Of a stretch of 64,000 nucleotides of DNA, positions 33,898-43,133 are shown one piece after another. The notes beneath the pieces are model-generated. The model was given only the letters and a program-made list of their open reading frames with translations, was not told the origin of the DNA and made no database searches. Each line of letters opens with the position of its first letter. The first letter of the stretch is position 1. This DNA is from Granulosicoccus sp947495035. GTDB taxonomy: Bacteria; Pseudomonadota; Gammaproteobacteria; Granulosicoccales; Granulosicoccaceae. The stretch lies in the NCBI RefSeq assembly GCF_050589605.1, contig NZ_JBNGOO010000002.1; one strand, written 5' to 3'. The position numbers and the translations under genes are program-made.

Positions 33898-35957
33898 GCG
33901 ATTCGGACACCATACTGAAGATCGAGGATTATTCGCTTTCCTATGCCAGCAAGGCTGGGGAGGTGCGCATTCTGGATGACATCAATCTGCAGATCAGGCG
34001 CGGCGAAGTGCTCGGACTGGTGGGCGAAAGTGGATCAGCCAAGTCGTCTCTGGCCAATGCCATCATGCGAGATCTGACCGGCAAGGTCGCCAGCGAAAGC
34101 GGCAAGATCCTGTTATCGGGAACATCGCTGGTGGGGCGTAGTGAGGCCTCCATGCAGGAGATCCGTGGTAACCGTATTGCCATCGTGCTGCAGAACGCCA
34201 GTACAGCCTTGAATCCGACGATGACCATCGGCGACCACATCATCGAGACTCTGCAGGAACATGGACGCAGGAATGCGGAAGGTATACAGTCGCTGGCGCG
34301 GGATTTTCTGGACATGGTCGGATTGCCGGATCCAATAGCCATGATGAAGCGCTATGCTCACGAAGTGTCCGGAGGCGAAAAACAGCGCGTCGTACTGGCC
34401 ATGGCCTTTGCCTGCGACCCCGAACTGATACTGTTTGATGAGCCGACTTCTGCGCTGGATGCCACAACCGCTGCGACCTTGCTGGATCTGTTCATCGCCT
34501 TGCAGCATCGCACCGGAGTGTCTGCACTGTTCATCAGCCATGATCTGGGCGTGGTCTCGTCGATTGCGAACTCGGTAGCCGTGATCTATGGCGGACGTAT
34601 CGTCGAGCATGCTGCAACGGACGAACTGTTCAGAGAGCCTCGGCATCCCTATACGCGTTCCTTGCTGGCGAGCCTGCCAAGACCGTCGGACACACGTACG
34701 GGCAGACAGCTGGCCACGGCGGGCAACAAGAGCGCTCCCAGGATCGGGCCGGCACCGCCCTGCATCTACGCCGGTAGTTGTGCCTGGCATGAGCCATCAC
34801 TGTGTGATCGTCAAGTGGTACGGCTGCCTCTGAACGTCGAGCATGCCGTTGCCTGCGTCAAGTCGGCGGACGTCATGGATCGGCAGGATCGCTTTCATGC
34901 CAGGTCTGACGCTGACGCGGCTTCCGTGACCGGTGACGACACCCCGGTGCTGGCCATGAATGGCTTTTCGGTGACGTATGGCAAGACCAGTCTGCTGGCA
35001 GCCTTGCGTGGACGCAGATCCGCCGTTCATGCGGTCAATGATGTCAGCCTTGCATTGTCACGTGGCGAGACACTCGCTCTGGTCGGAGAAAGCGGCTGTG
35101 GCAAGTCGACGCTGGCGAAGACGCTGGCGGGGCTGGTGTCGTTCGAAGGCGAATTGCTGCGTTCGGGCGTTCCGGTGCACGCCATGGATCAGGACTATCG
35201 TGCGCGTGTGCAGATCGTTTTCCAGAACCCGGACAGCTCGTTGAATCCTCGGCATGCCATCGGTACGATACTGGAGCGCCCCCTGGTACTGTATCGGAAG
35301 TCACTGAACTCCCGGGAACGAAAGCAGGAAGTGGGCAATCTGTTGCGGCGAGTACAACTGCCGGAGCACTATGCCGACAGATACCCGCATCAACTCTCGG
35401 GTGGCGAAAAGCAGCGCGTGGCCATTGCCCGCGCTCTGGCCGCGGAACCCGAAGTCATCATCTGTGATGAAGTCACCTCCGGGCTCGATGCCAGTGTGCA
35501 GGCCTCCATCACACAGTTGCTCAGAGATATCCAGCTCGACAGTGGCACTGCCTTGATCTTCATCACGCACGATCTGGCCATCCTGCGCCACCTGGCGCAT
35601 CGTGTGGCCGTGATGTACCTCGGTGAGCTGATCGAGCTGATGGATATCGATGAGCTGGACAAGCCTCCCTACCATCCTTACACCGAAGCCCTGTTGTCCT
35701 CTTCTCCGTCGATCGACCCGTTGACAGCGACCCGTCGTATCCGTTTGCACGGTACTCTGCCGAAGCGTACGGAGCGGATCAGCGGCTGTGTCTTCGAAAG
35801 TCGCTGTCCTCATCGATTGGGCGAACAATGTGCAACCGAGCGTCCTCCGAGGCAGTCAGGTCCCGGCGGCCATGAAATTCAGTGCCATATCAGTATGCAG
35901 CAATTGTCTTCCCATACGCCGGTCTGGCGTGACATGGAAAATCCAAGTAAAACATGA
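33894..35957 (+). CDS. Fused double ABC ATPase (DppD-DppF type)
   Basis: A 687-residue protein with two complete ABC domains. Domain 1 (~5-260) has Walker A GESGSAKSS (Ala49 where Gly is usual), signature VSGGEKQRVVLA and Walker B LILFDEPTSALD. Domain 2 (~360-610) has canonical GESGCGKST, LSGGEKQRVAIA and VIICDEVTSGLD. Each is followed by an oligopeptide-type C-terminal extension with cysteines. It powers the permease pair above. The Ala49 change might weaken ATP use by domain 1. Four-base overlaps with both neighbours. Confidence 0.94.
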   Translation: MSDSDTILKIEDYSLSYASKAGEVRILDDINLQIRRGEVLGLVGESGSAKSSLANAIMRDLTGKVASESGKILLSGTSLVGRSEASMQEIRGNRIAIVLQNASTALNPTMTIGDHIIETLQEHGRRNAEGIQSLARDFLDMVGLPDPIAMMKRYAHEVSGGEKQRVVLAMAFACDPELILFDEPTSALDATTAATLLDLFIALQHRTGVSALFISHDLGVVSSIANSVAVIYGGRIVEHAATDELFREPRHPYTRSLLASLPRPSDTRTGRQLATAGNKSAPRIGPAPPCIYAGSCAWHEPSLCDRQVVRLPLNVEHAVACVKSADVMDRQDRFHARSDADAASVTGDDTPVLAMNGFSVTYGKTSLLAALRGRRSAVHAVNDVSLALSRGETLALVGESGCGKSTLAKTLAGLVSFEGELLRSGVPVHAMDQDYRARVQIVFQNPDSSLNPRHAIGTILERPLVLYRKSLNSRERKQEVGNLLRRVQLPEHYADRYPHQLSGGEKQRVAIARALAAEPEVIICDEVTSGLDASVQASITQLLRDIQLDSGTALIFITHDLAILRHLAHRVAVMYLGELIELMDIDELDKPPYHPYTEALLSSSPSIDPLTATRRIRLHGTLPKRTERISGCVFESRCPHRLGEQCATERPPRQSGPGGHEIQCHISMQQLSSHTPVWRDMENPSKT

Positions 35958-37177
35958 AAATGACACCTCAGGAGTTGGTTGCTCAGATCGATGAGCAGGC
36001 CTGTCTGGACAGATTGGTCGATCTGGTACAGCACAAGAGCTATACGGAAACCGACGAGGAGCGAGCGCTGGCAGTACATGTACATGACATCGCCAGCTCA
36101 CTGGGACTGCAGAGTGAACTACAGCCGGTGGAAGGCTCTCGCGTCAACACCATAGCAACACTCAAGGGGCAGGGCGGGGGCAGTAGCCTGCTGTTCAATG
36201 GTCATCTGGACACCAATCCAGCAACCTCGGGCTGGACTGTGGATCCCTGGGGCGGAGTCGTTGATGACGAGTTCATCTATGGCATTGGTGTGTCCAACAT
36301 GAAGGCCGGCGATGCTGCCTATCTGTGCGCTGTGGAAACGCTACTCAAGGCTGGAGCCCGATTCAAGGGGGATGTCATACTCTCGTTCGTTGTTGGAGAA
36401 CTGCAGGGTGGGATCGGTACGGTCCGCATGATCGAGCAGGGTGTTCGCGCGGACTACTTCATCAACAGTGAACCGACAGATCTACAGGCGCTGACGCTGC
36501 ATGCAGGGGCCTTCTCCTATGAGATTCAGCTGCAGGGTTCCACACGGCATGTCTCCAAACGGCACGAAGCCTGCGATGCAGCGGCGGCAGCAGCTGCCCT
36601 GGTGCCACGTATCAATGGCATGACCTTTTCGGGTGTCACCGATCCTCAGCATCGATTGGTCAATCGCGGGCATGTCGGTGTCATTCGGGCAGGGCTGGGA
36701 GACGAATTTCATGAATGGCGTCCACCTCAGGTGGCTGATCGTGCAAAGTTGCTGGGTACCTGCCGTTATGCGCCAAGCCAGAGCGTGGACAGTGTGCTGG
36801 CCGATATACGCCAGATGCTGGATGCACTGGAGCTGGAGTTCCCCGGTCTTGTCAGCAGCGTTGCCTCTCACGATCTGCGCAAGGACAAGCCGCAGATGCC
36901 GCCTTTCGAAGTGTCACGCGATGCCCGTATCGTACAGGTCATGAACCGGGCCTATGCACATGTTCACTCGACACCACAGCCCACCGGAGCCATCATGCCG
37001 CCGGCATTCTTCGGAACCGATGCAGCACATCTGGCCGCGGCGGGCATGCAGGGGATCGTTTGCGGACCCGGTGGCGAATTCAACACCATGCCCGATGAAC
37101 GGGTCAGAAAGACCCAGTTTCTGGATTGCGTGCGAATGTACATGCATGCGATCTGTGAGATCTGCGAGCTCGTGTAA
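35954..37177 (+). CDS. M20-family peptidase homologue with incomplete metal site
   Basis: A 407-residue ArgE/DapE-like protein. GHLDT is present (His84, Asp86), as are Glu149 of the catalytic position and Glu173 in SEPT. However, the bridging Asp is Asn115 (GVSNMKAG), the second Glu of the usual DEE motif is Leu150 (GELQGG) and the distal His before PDE is Thr378 (FNTMPDE). The dimerisation domain keeps only a His/Ser (RHVSKRH). Loss of three usual ligands suggests altered metal binding or a non-catalytic role. It ends the ABC operon and overlaps the ATPase gene by four bases. Confidence 0.85.
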   Translation: MKMTPQELVAQIDEQACLDRLVDLVQHKSYTETDEERALAVHVHDIASSLGLQSELQPVEGSRVNTIATLKGQGGGSSLLFNGHLDTNPATSGWTVDPWGGVVDDEFIYGIGVSNMKAGDAAYLCAVETLLKAGARFKGDVILSFVVGELQGGIGTVRMIEQGVRADYFINSEPTDLQALTLHAGAFSYEIQLQGSTRHVSKRHEACDAAAAAAALVPRINGMTFSGVTDPQHRLVNRGHVGVIRAGLGDEFHEWRPPQVADRAKLLGTCRYAPSQSVDSVLADIRQMLDALELEFPGLVSSVASHDLRKDKPQMPPFEVSRDARIVQVMNRAYAHVHSTPQPTGAIMPPAFFGTDAAHLAAAGMQGIVCGPGGEFNTMPDERVRKTQFLDCVRMYMHAICEICELV

Positions 37178-37187
37178 GCTGCACTGA

Positions 37188-37214
37188 AGCAGGCCGACGG
37201 ATTGTCGGTCTGCT
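37188..37214. terminator. Stem-loop between convergent operons
   Basis: AGCAGGCCGAC pairs with GTCGGTCTGCT (11 pairs, one G-T) around a 5-base loop, 11 bases after the M20 stop codon. No T-run follows; it is a plausible end signal for the ABC operon. Confidence 0.5.
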
Positions 37215-37308
37215 CATCTGCCGCCTGGCCCGGCCGGGAAGTGGGCCGATCCAATGAGCCCTGGACGCGGAGCCACGCTCCTTGCTGTTGTGGGGGCCGA
37301 TCATTTTT

Positions 37309-38079
37309 CTACCATTCGGTTGATTGCATGGCACGTTCACGGGCTTGCAGCAGATGTTGGCGCAGTGCTGTTCGAGCCTCCTTGACCTGACCTTCACGCA
37401 GTGCCTGCAGCAACACCAGATGTTCCTTGAATGCCGGGCCGCGGCTATGGAACAATGGCGGCAGATTCAGTCTCGCCAGCAGCATCGTTGTTTCTATCTT
37501 GGCATGAGCGTCCGCCAGGGGCGTGTTGTCGAGTGCGGCGACGATGGCTCGATGAAGTTCCCGATCCAGCCGGATGCGCAGGTCCAGCTGTGCCAGTTGA
37601 TCTTCACTGGACGTTGGCTTGGCACTGACCACGGCCTCGGTTTCTCGCAGGAATCGATCGATTTCCTCGGTCGAGCAGCTCTTTGCGTAACTGCCAATGG
37701 CGTGATTCTCGATGAGTATTCGCGCATCGTAGGCCTCGGCGATGTCCTTCTGTCGCACTTCGCGTATCAGTATGCCTCTCTTCGGCAGCAGCTCGACGAT
37801 GCGTTCACCCTCCAGGCGTTTGAGTGCTTCGCGTACCGATGCCAGTGAGTTCCCCGTGACGCGTGCAATCTCGCGCTGACTGATCAAACGCCCCGGACGG
37901 AACTCGCGCCGTAGCAAGGCATTCATGAATTGCTTGTAGGCCGTCTCCCGCAAGGTCACCAATGATTCACCGGTGTCCGCCACAGATTCGATCTCGCCAG
38001 CATCAGCAACATGGTCCTCGGCATCGTTCTGCTCATCCTGCACTTTAGTGTCGCGTGGCGTGTTCTCCACTGCCGGCAT
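37309..38079 (-). CDS. GntR family transcriptional regulator (FadR/FCD subfamily)
   Basis: A 256-residue regulator: a polar N-terminal extension of ~40 residues, winged helix-turn-helix (~45-105, with ISQREIARVTGNSLASVREALKRLE) and an all-helical FCD ligand-binding domain with metal-type His residues. I start it at ATG 38079, which has AGGAG 8 bases upstream; two ATGs further out (38085, 38136) are less well placed. It is divergent from the sugar-catabolism operon and probably represses it until a sugar acid binds. Confidence 0.9.
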   Translation of the reverse strand: MPAVENTPRDTKVQDEQNDAEDHVADAGEIESVADTGESLVTLRETAYKQFMNALLRREFRPGRLISQREIARVTGNSLASVREALKRLEGERIVELLPKRGILIREVRQKDIAEAYDARILIENHAIGSYAKSCSTEEIDRFLRETEAVVSAKPTSSEDQLAQLDLRIRLDRELHRAIVAALDNTPLADAHAKIETTMLLARLNLPPLFHSRGPAFKEHLVLLQALREGQVKEARTALRQHLLQARERAMQSTEW

Positions 38080-38104
38080 GTTCATCACTCCTGGCTGCAA
38101 TCGT

Positions 38105-38171
38105 CGTTGACAACGTGTCGATACATGTTGACACAAACGGGATCGATTGACATACTCAACTGAGCGCTCAG
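38105..38171. promoter_or_regulatory. Divergent control region of the sugar operon with palindromes
   Basis: This stretch holds CGTT-GAC-AACG (38105-38115), a TTGACA -35-like box (38147-38152) and a perfect 12-base palindrome, CTGAGCGCTCAG (38160-38171), which ends 22 bases before the operon start. Such repeats are suitable operators for the FCD-type regulator. Confidence 0.5.
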
Positions 38172-38193
38172 ATGAGATGTCAGGAAAGATTCC

Positions 38194-39366
38194 ATGTCAG
38201 AAGCAACAGAATCCCGATTCATGGGCTATTCCCGGAAGACTGGTCGGCCTGGTGTGCGCAATCATTTGCTCATTCTCAATGCCACCGGTTTGACCGAACC
38301 GACAGCACGTCGGCTGCAAGGCATGTTGCCCGGTGCAGTACTGGCGTCCACCTCCTACGGAATGGGCTTGATCGGCTTCGATGCGCAGCGGCAGTTACAG
38401 ACTCTGATCGGACTGGCCAGTAATCCGAATGTCGGAGCAGTACTGCTCTTGAGTGCGGATCGCTTGCGTACCGAGTCCTTGGTGACGGCTCTGCGTTCGT
38501 GCGGCAAGGAAGTCGAGGCAGTCAGCTATCAGGATGTGGCACATGATGCGCTGCGCATGACCGATGAGGCCTTTCGACGAGGCGCTGCGCTGCTGCAAGG
38601 CATCTCACGGCAGCGTCGTACCCCACAACCCCTGTCGGAGCTGGTCGTCGGCATGGAATGCGGATTGTCCGATCCGACATCCGGTATTGCTGCCAACCCG
38701 TTGATCGGTCGTATCAGCGATCGTCTCGTGGAGCAGGGGGCTTCCGTGATCGTGGGAGAGACACTCGAGTGGCTGGGTACCGAGGTGGAGCTGGCACGCC
38801 GCGGTGTTGACCAACAGACAAGCGAGGCGGTCAGTGCAGCCGTACTGAGACGTGAAGCCATGGCGCGCGAGGCGGGTATCTCGCTGATCGATATCAATCC
38901 CAATCGCGCCAATATCGAAGCCGGCTTGTCAACCATCGAAGAGAAGGCGAGTGGTTCGGTTGCCAAGAGTGGCACCTCCCCGGTGCAGGGAGTCCTGCAG
39001 TACAGTGAAGCGCCTGCAGGCAGGGGGCTGTACCTGATGGACGCACCAGCCTATACGCCTGAATCCCTGACCGGTTTCGTGGCGGCCGGGGCGCAGTTGC
39101 TGTTGTTTTCCACGGGCATCGGCAACAGCTATGTGAGCGCCTTGGCACCGACACTGAAGCTGTCCGCCAACGAAGATACGGTCAGTCAGTTGCCGCAGCA
39201 GATCGATCTGGACTGCTCTTCTCTGATCGCCGGTACATCCACCATGAAGGCCTCTGTCGACATGTCGCTGCAGAGTCTGCTGGACATTGCATCAGGAACA
39301 TTGACCTGGGGAGAAGTCGTTGGGGAAGGTGGCGAGAGTATCTCTCGATTCGGAGAGTCGCTGTGA
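38194..39366 (+). CDS. UxaA family hydro-lyase, large (C-terminal-type) subunit
   Basis: A 390-residue protein of the altronate dehydratase/sulfolactate sulfo-lyase large-subunit type. It begins FMGYSRKTGRPGVRNHLLIL, a typical start of this domain, and retains the Cys/Gly pattern around GMECGLSDPTSGIAANPLIG and the C-terminal LIAGTSTMKASVDMSL. It should act with the SAF-domain subunit encoded next, with which it overlaps by four bases. Expected chemistry is water elimination from a sugar acid using an iron centre. It opens the operon; AGGAAAG precedes the ATG. Confidence 0.85.
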   Translation: MSEATESRFMGYSRKTGRPGVRNHLLILNATGLTEPTARRLQGMLPGAVLASTSYGMGLIGFDAQRQLQTLIGLASNPNVGAVLLLSADRLRTESLVTALRSCGKEVEAVSYQDVAHDALRMTDEAFRRGAALLQGISRQRRTPQPLSELVVGMECGLSDPTSGIAANPLIGRISDRLVEQGASVIVGETLEWLGTEVELARRGVDQQTSEAVSAAVLRREAMAREAGISLIDINPNRANIEAGLSTIEEKASGSVAKSGTSPVQGVLQYSEAPAGRGLYLMDAPAYTPESLTGFVAAGAQLLLFSTGIGNSYVSALAPTLKLSANEDTVSQLPQQIDLDCSSLIAGTSTMKASVDMSLQSLLDIASGTLTWGEVVGEGGESISRFGESL

Positions 39367-39743
39367 ACCAGCTCCACAGGATTGACAACCATCGTACCGA
39401 GATGAGTAGACAAGCCATACGGTTGGTCGATGGCGACCATGTCGCCAACGTTCTCGACACCGTAGTTGCAGGCGATACGGTGTTCGTTCGTTCCGCGGAC
39501 AGTCACGATAATACAAGTAGAGAGTCTTCGAGTTCGCCAGATTCCCAAGCAGTTGCGGTAGTGCCTGCAAATGACAGCTTGCAAGCCAGGCAGAACATCA
39601 GGAAGTTTCACAAGATTGCACTTGCCGATCTGGGTGTCGGTGAGCAGATAGTCCGGGACGGGTACGTCATCGGCATGGCCAGTCATCCCATCAAGCGTGG
39701 AGACTGGGTTCATATACATAACCTAAAGAGTCAACGAGCATGA
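39363..39743 (+). CDS. UxaA family SAF-domain small subunit
   Basis: A 126-residue protein whose C-terminal half is a SAF domain: FHKIALADLGVGEQIVRDG ... PIKRGDWVHIHNLKS. The N-terminal half has a Ser/Asp-rich insert (residues ~45-65) where the family usually has a compact strand pair. In UxaA itself this domain is fused to the large one; here they are split, as in SuyA/SuyB and GarD-like variants. GTG start overlapping the large subunit stop. Confidence 0.82.
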   Translation: MNQLHRIDNHRTEMSRQAIRLVDGDHVANVLDTVVAGDTVFVRSADSHDNTSRESSSSPDSQAVAVVPANDSLQARQNIRKFHKIALADLGVGEQIVRDGYVIGMASHPIKRGDWVHIHNLKSQRA

Positions 39744-40540
39744 GTGCTTCTCTACCGCGCTGCCTGGAAAAGGGACGTTTGTTTCGGCAGAAACTGAAAT
39801 CCGGACAGAACCTGTCGGGTGCCTGGTCCACCCTGGGCCTGGCTCAGGCGACTGCGCTGATGGCTCGTGCCGGATTGGACTATGTACTGATCGACCTGGA
39901 GCATGGCCAGGGAGGAGTGGCGGGGCTGGCTGCGCAGGTTCAGGCATTGCTGGTCTATGACACGGCGGTGATGGTGCGTTTGCCTGATCACTCCGAGGGA
40001 GCGATCAAGCGTGTGCTGGATGCCGGAGCCAATATCATCATGGCGCCAGTCGTCGACACACCTGCACAGGCTTCGGCCATTCTGTCTGCGGCTCTGTTTG
40101 CTCCGGAGGGGAATCGTGGGGTCGCGGTTGGAGCTATCCCCGCCGCCGACCAGGGGTATCTGCCACTCGAGTACTTCGCCCATGCAAACGAGGCCACCAC
40201 AGTGGTGTTCCAGATCGAGTCGCCAGAGTCGCTGGAGAACCTCGAGCGGCTGATGTCGATGGATCGCGTCGATGGCTTCTTCGTGGGGCCCAATGACCTG
40301 TCCGCCTCTCTGGGTGTCTTTCGTCGATTCGAAGACCCCGAATTCACAAGAGCGATGTCGGATATCGAAAGCACCGCAAGGCGCAAGGGCAAGGCACTGG
40401 GGTGTCTGCCGTATGCCGGAAGCGATTCTGCCGCATTGCATGCACGGGGCATGCAACTGGCACCCGGCGGATCCGATCAGGCGTTCCTGCGCGCTGGTGC
40501 CTCCGCCATCGTCAGTCAACTGGAAACGGATAACGGGTAA
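39740..40540 (+). CDS. HpcH/HpaI family aldolase
   Basis: A 266-residue class II (metal-dependent) aldolase-type TIM barrel that cleaves a 2-keto-3-deoxy sugar acid to pyruvate and an aldehyde. Motifs: DLEHGQGG with the base His, metal Glu in FQIESPES and Asp in FVGPNDLSASLG. The aldehyde product would pass to the dehydrogenase encoded next. Four-base overlap with the preceding gene. Confidence 0.9.
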   Translation: MSASLPRCLEKGRLFRQKLKSGQNLSGAWSTLGLAQATALMARAGLDYVLIDLEHGQGGVAGLAAQVQALLVYDTAVMVRLPDHSEGAIKRVLDAGANIIMAPVVDTPAQASAILSAALFAPEGNRGVAVGAIPAADQGYLPLEYFAHANEATTVVFQIESPESLENLERLMSMDRVDGFFVGPNDLSASLGVFRRFEDPEFTRAMSDIESTARRKGKALGCLPYAGSDSAALHARGMQLAPGGSDQAFLRAGASAIVSQLETDNG

Positions 40541-40545
40541 TAGCC

Positions 40546-42015
40546 ATGAAACTCCCCATGCTTCTCAACCTGGGCCAACAGCCATTGTCTGCAACCTTGC
40601 CCGTTACCGAGCGCCCTGACAACGCAGAGGTGTTCCAGAGCCATGATCCGGCTTGTCCCGAGGAAGTCGTTGCCAGCTATTGTATTGCCAGCGAGGCACA
40701 GACAGATGAGGTGCTGGATCGAGCACAATCGGCATTTCAGGAGTGGTCTGCATTGACCGGTACGCAACGTGTCAATGCCATTGGCCGGTGGTTGGAACGA
40801 ATCGAGGCGAGTACGGATGATATAGCGCTGTGCATGACTGCCGAACAGGGCAAACCACTCAGCGAGTCGTGTGCCGAGATCGGCAAGGCTCTGCGCGAGG
40901 CCCGACAGATGCTCGGCTTTGCCTCAAGTCATGCCGGATGCACCTTGCCAGGGCGAAGTCGCGGCTTCCGGAATATCATCATGCGTCGACCACACGGTAT
41001 CGTGTTGGCGATTGCGCCATGGAATTTCCCGATTCTGACACCGCTGCGGAAACTGGTACCTGCGCTTGTCACCGGCAATACGGTCGTCCTGAAGCCCAGT
41101 GAGTACAGTCCGGCGGCAGCAATCGCTCTCGTGACACTCGCTGAGGGGATCATCCCTGAAGGGGCCTTGTCACTGGTAAACGGCAAGGGCGCGGTAGCAG
41201 CGCGGCTGGTGGCAGAGGATCGAATCAGAGCGGTGTCGTTCACCGGTTCAGTGGATACCGGACGCAAGGTGGCCGTGGCGGCAGCGGCTGGGCTGAAACC
41301 GGTGTCGCTTGAACTGGGCGGCAAGAATGCCGCCATTCTGGATGAGGTGGCGGATCCGGGGGCGGCAATGGACGCGATCGTCGGCGCCGCCTTCCAGTGT
41401 TCGGGGCAGCGATGTACCTCCATCAGTCGCGTGATATTCAGGCGACACCGACTGGATGAGGTGGTTGGCGGATTTCGTCATCGGCTGGACAAGCTGGTTG
41501 CCGGCCCTGGCCGTCAGGCCGGTACCACGCTCGGACCCATTACCACCCCGGAACAGCTGGACAAGATAGAACGTCTGGTCAATGAAGCGATCGAAGGCGG
41601 CGCTGCATGCCTGCTGGGCGGCCATCGTCTGTCGCCCGACGAGGCTCCGACGGGTCGTTTTTTCGCACCGACATTGCTGTTGTGCGAAGACCCATCGAAC
41701 GTGGCAGTACAGGAAGAGATATTCGGGCCTGTGCTGACACTACAACCCTGTGATAGCGATGATGAGGCGCTTGCCTTGCTCAACAATTCCCGGTTCGGGC
41801 TCACCAGTGCCGTGTTTTCCGATCGGGTGCAGTTTGTCAACCGCGCGTTGTCAGAAGCGCAGTCCGGCATGATTCACATCAACCATGGCACCGTGCCTGA
41901 CGACAACATGCCCTTTGTCGGTATACGAGATTCAGGTCTGGGTATCGGCTCGGTCGGCGCCAGTACGCTGGATTTCTATACATCCGAACATTCAGCCTAT
42001 GTGGCTGGTTACTGA
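40546..42015 (+). CDS. NAD(P)-dependent aldehyde dehydrogenase (succinate-semialdehyde dehydrogenase-like)
   Basis: A 489-residue ALDH. Visible motifs: APWNFPILTPLRKLVPAL, cofactor loop SFTGSVDTG, catalytic Glu in LELGGKNAA and catalytic Cys in FQCSGQRCTS. It begins six bases after the aldolase gene. In context it should oxidise the short aldehyde released by the aldolase (for example lactaldehyde, glycolaldehyde or glyceraldehyde). Confidence 0.92.
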   Translation: MKLPMLLNLGQQPLSATLPVTERPDNAEVFQSHDPACPEEVVASYCIASEAQTDEVLDRAQSAFQEWSALTGTQRVNAIGRWLERIEASTDDIALCMTAEQGKPLSESCAEIGKALREARQMLGFASSHAGCTLPGRSRGFRNIIMRRPHGIVLAIAPWNFPILTPLRKLVPALVTGNTVVLKPSEYSPAAAIALVTLAEGIIPEGALSLVNGKGAVAARLVAEDRIRAVSFTGSVDTGRKVAVAAAAGLKPVSLELGGKNAAILDEVADPGAAMDAIVGAAFQCSGQRCTSISRVIFRRHRLDEVVGGFRHRLDKLVAGPGRQAGTTLGPITTPEQLDKIERLVNEAIEGGAACLLGGHRLSPDEAPTGRFFAPTLLLCEDPSNVAVQEEIFGPVLTLQPCDSDDEALALLNNSRFGLTSAVFSDRVQFVNRALSEAQSGMIHINHGTVPDDNMPFVGIRDSGLGIGSVGASTLDFYTSEHSAYVAGY

Positions 42016-42029
42016 AGAGGAGTCAAGCT

Positions 42030-43133
42030 GTGAAGATTACCGATATATCCATACGTGCCTGTCGTCATGCACCGGAAACCGAGTACAAACTGAAGGACGG
42101 TCAGCCGTTGTCCTTCGAGTTTCTGGCTTTGCACGTCGAGACCGATGAAGGCATCAGTGTCGATACGTTCGGTTTTGCCGGACGCAGCTCCATAGCCATG
42201 GGCGCAGTTGCCGAGGAGATGATCAAGCCATTCTTTCTTGGCAAGGACCCCGACTATCGGGAGCGCAACTGGCATGAGTTCCGCAAACTCAACCGCGCCT
42301 GGAACTTTGCGCCCGGGTACTCACTGGCACCGTTCGACATTGCCACCTGGTTGCTGGCCTCAACCGCCGCGGGCCTGCCCTTGTACCGATACCTGGGAGC
42401 CTATCGGGACAGTTTGCCGATCTATGGCAGCTCATTGACTCTGAACAGCGCCGAGGATTATGCCGCTGAAGCACTGGCGCTGAAAAATCGAAACTGGGCT
42501 GGTTACAAACTGCACCCACCAGCCGACCGTGAAATCAATTTTGCGGCACATCGAGCCTGCCGGGAAGCGGTAGGTCCTGATTTTCGATTGATGAGTGACC
42601 CCGTCGGTTCTCTGAGCTTTCATGACAATCTGGCATTCGGACGCATGCTCGAGGAACTGGATTACTACTGGCTGGAAGAGGCGCATTACGACGAGAACAT
42701 CGGCTCCATCAGAGAACTGGCACGCACGCTGGATATTCCGATCGTTGGTGGAGAGACAGCGGAGAACCATCCTGGAGGGGTCGCCGAAATGATAGCCACC
42801 CGGGCTGTGGATATCGTCCGGGCGGATGCTTCCTGGTCTGGCGGGGTGACCGGGCTGATGAAGACGGCCCATCTGGCAGAAGCCTTTGCCATGAACTGCG
42901 AAATACATACGGCAATCTACCACCCGTTGGAGCTGGTCAATCTGCATTGTGCTGCTGCCATGAAGAATACCGAGATGTTCGAGGTGCTGGTGCCGGAAGA
43001 TCTGTTTGCGATCGGTCTGAAGGAGCCTATCGATGTCAGGGATGGCGTGGCCTACCTGCCGCAGGCGCCGGGTCTGGGCATCGATCTGGATTGGGATTTC
43101 ATCGAGAACTGCACCTTGAAGGTCTATTCATGA
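42030..43133 (+). CDS. Enolase-superfamily sugar acid dehydratase (mandelate racemase/muconate lactonizing type)
   Basis: A 367-residue protein. The barrel carries WAGYKLHPP (active-site Lys), metal ligands Asp in LMSDPVGS, Glu in WLEEAH and Glu in VGGETAENH, and the distal Asp (VRADASWSGG) and His (IHTAIYHP) of the mandelate-racemase subgroup. Such enzymes dehydrate aldonates (for example L-fuconate, galactonate) to 2-keto-3-deoxy acids, the substrate of the nearby aldolase. GTG start with GAAGAGGAG upstream. The exact sugar is not set. Confidence 0.9.
   Translation: MKITDISIRACRHAPETEYKLKDGQPLSFEFLALHVETDEGISVDTFGFAGRSSIAMGAVAEEMIKPFFLGKDPDYRERNWHEFRKLNRAWNFAPGYSLAPFDIATWLLASTAAGLPLYRYLGAYRDSLPIYGSSLTLNSAEDYAAEALALKNRNWAGYKLHPPADREINFAAHRACREAVGPDFRLMSDPVGSLSFHDNLAFGRMLEELDYYWLEEAHYDENIGSIRELARTLDIPIVGGETAENHPGGVAEMIATRAVDIVRADASWSGGVTGLMKTAHLAEAFAMNCEIHTAIYHPLELVNLHCAAAMKNTEMFEVLVPEDLFAIGLKEPIDVRDGVAYLPQAPGLGIDLDWDFIENCTLKVYS

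Noticed and set aside
38194..43133. Full sulfoquinovose degradation route.
   Set aside because: The aldolase, aldehyde dehydrogenase and SuyAB-like pair would fit, but no sulfoquinovosidase, sulfite exporter or sulfonate-specific gene is visible and the other enzymes fit ordinary sugars.
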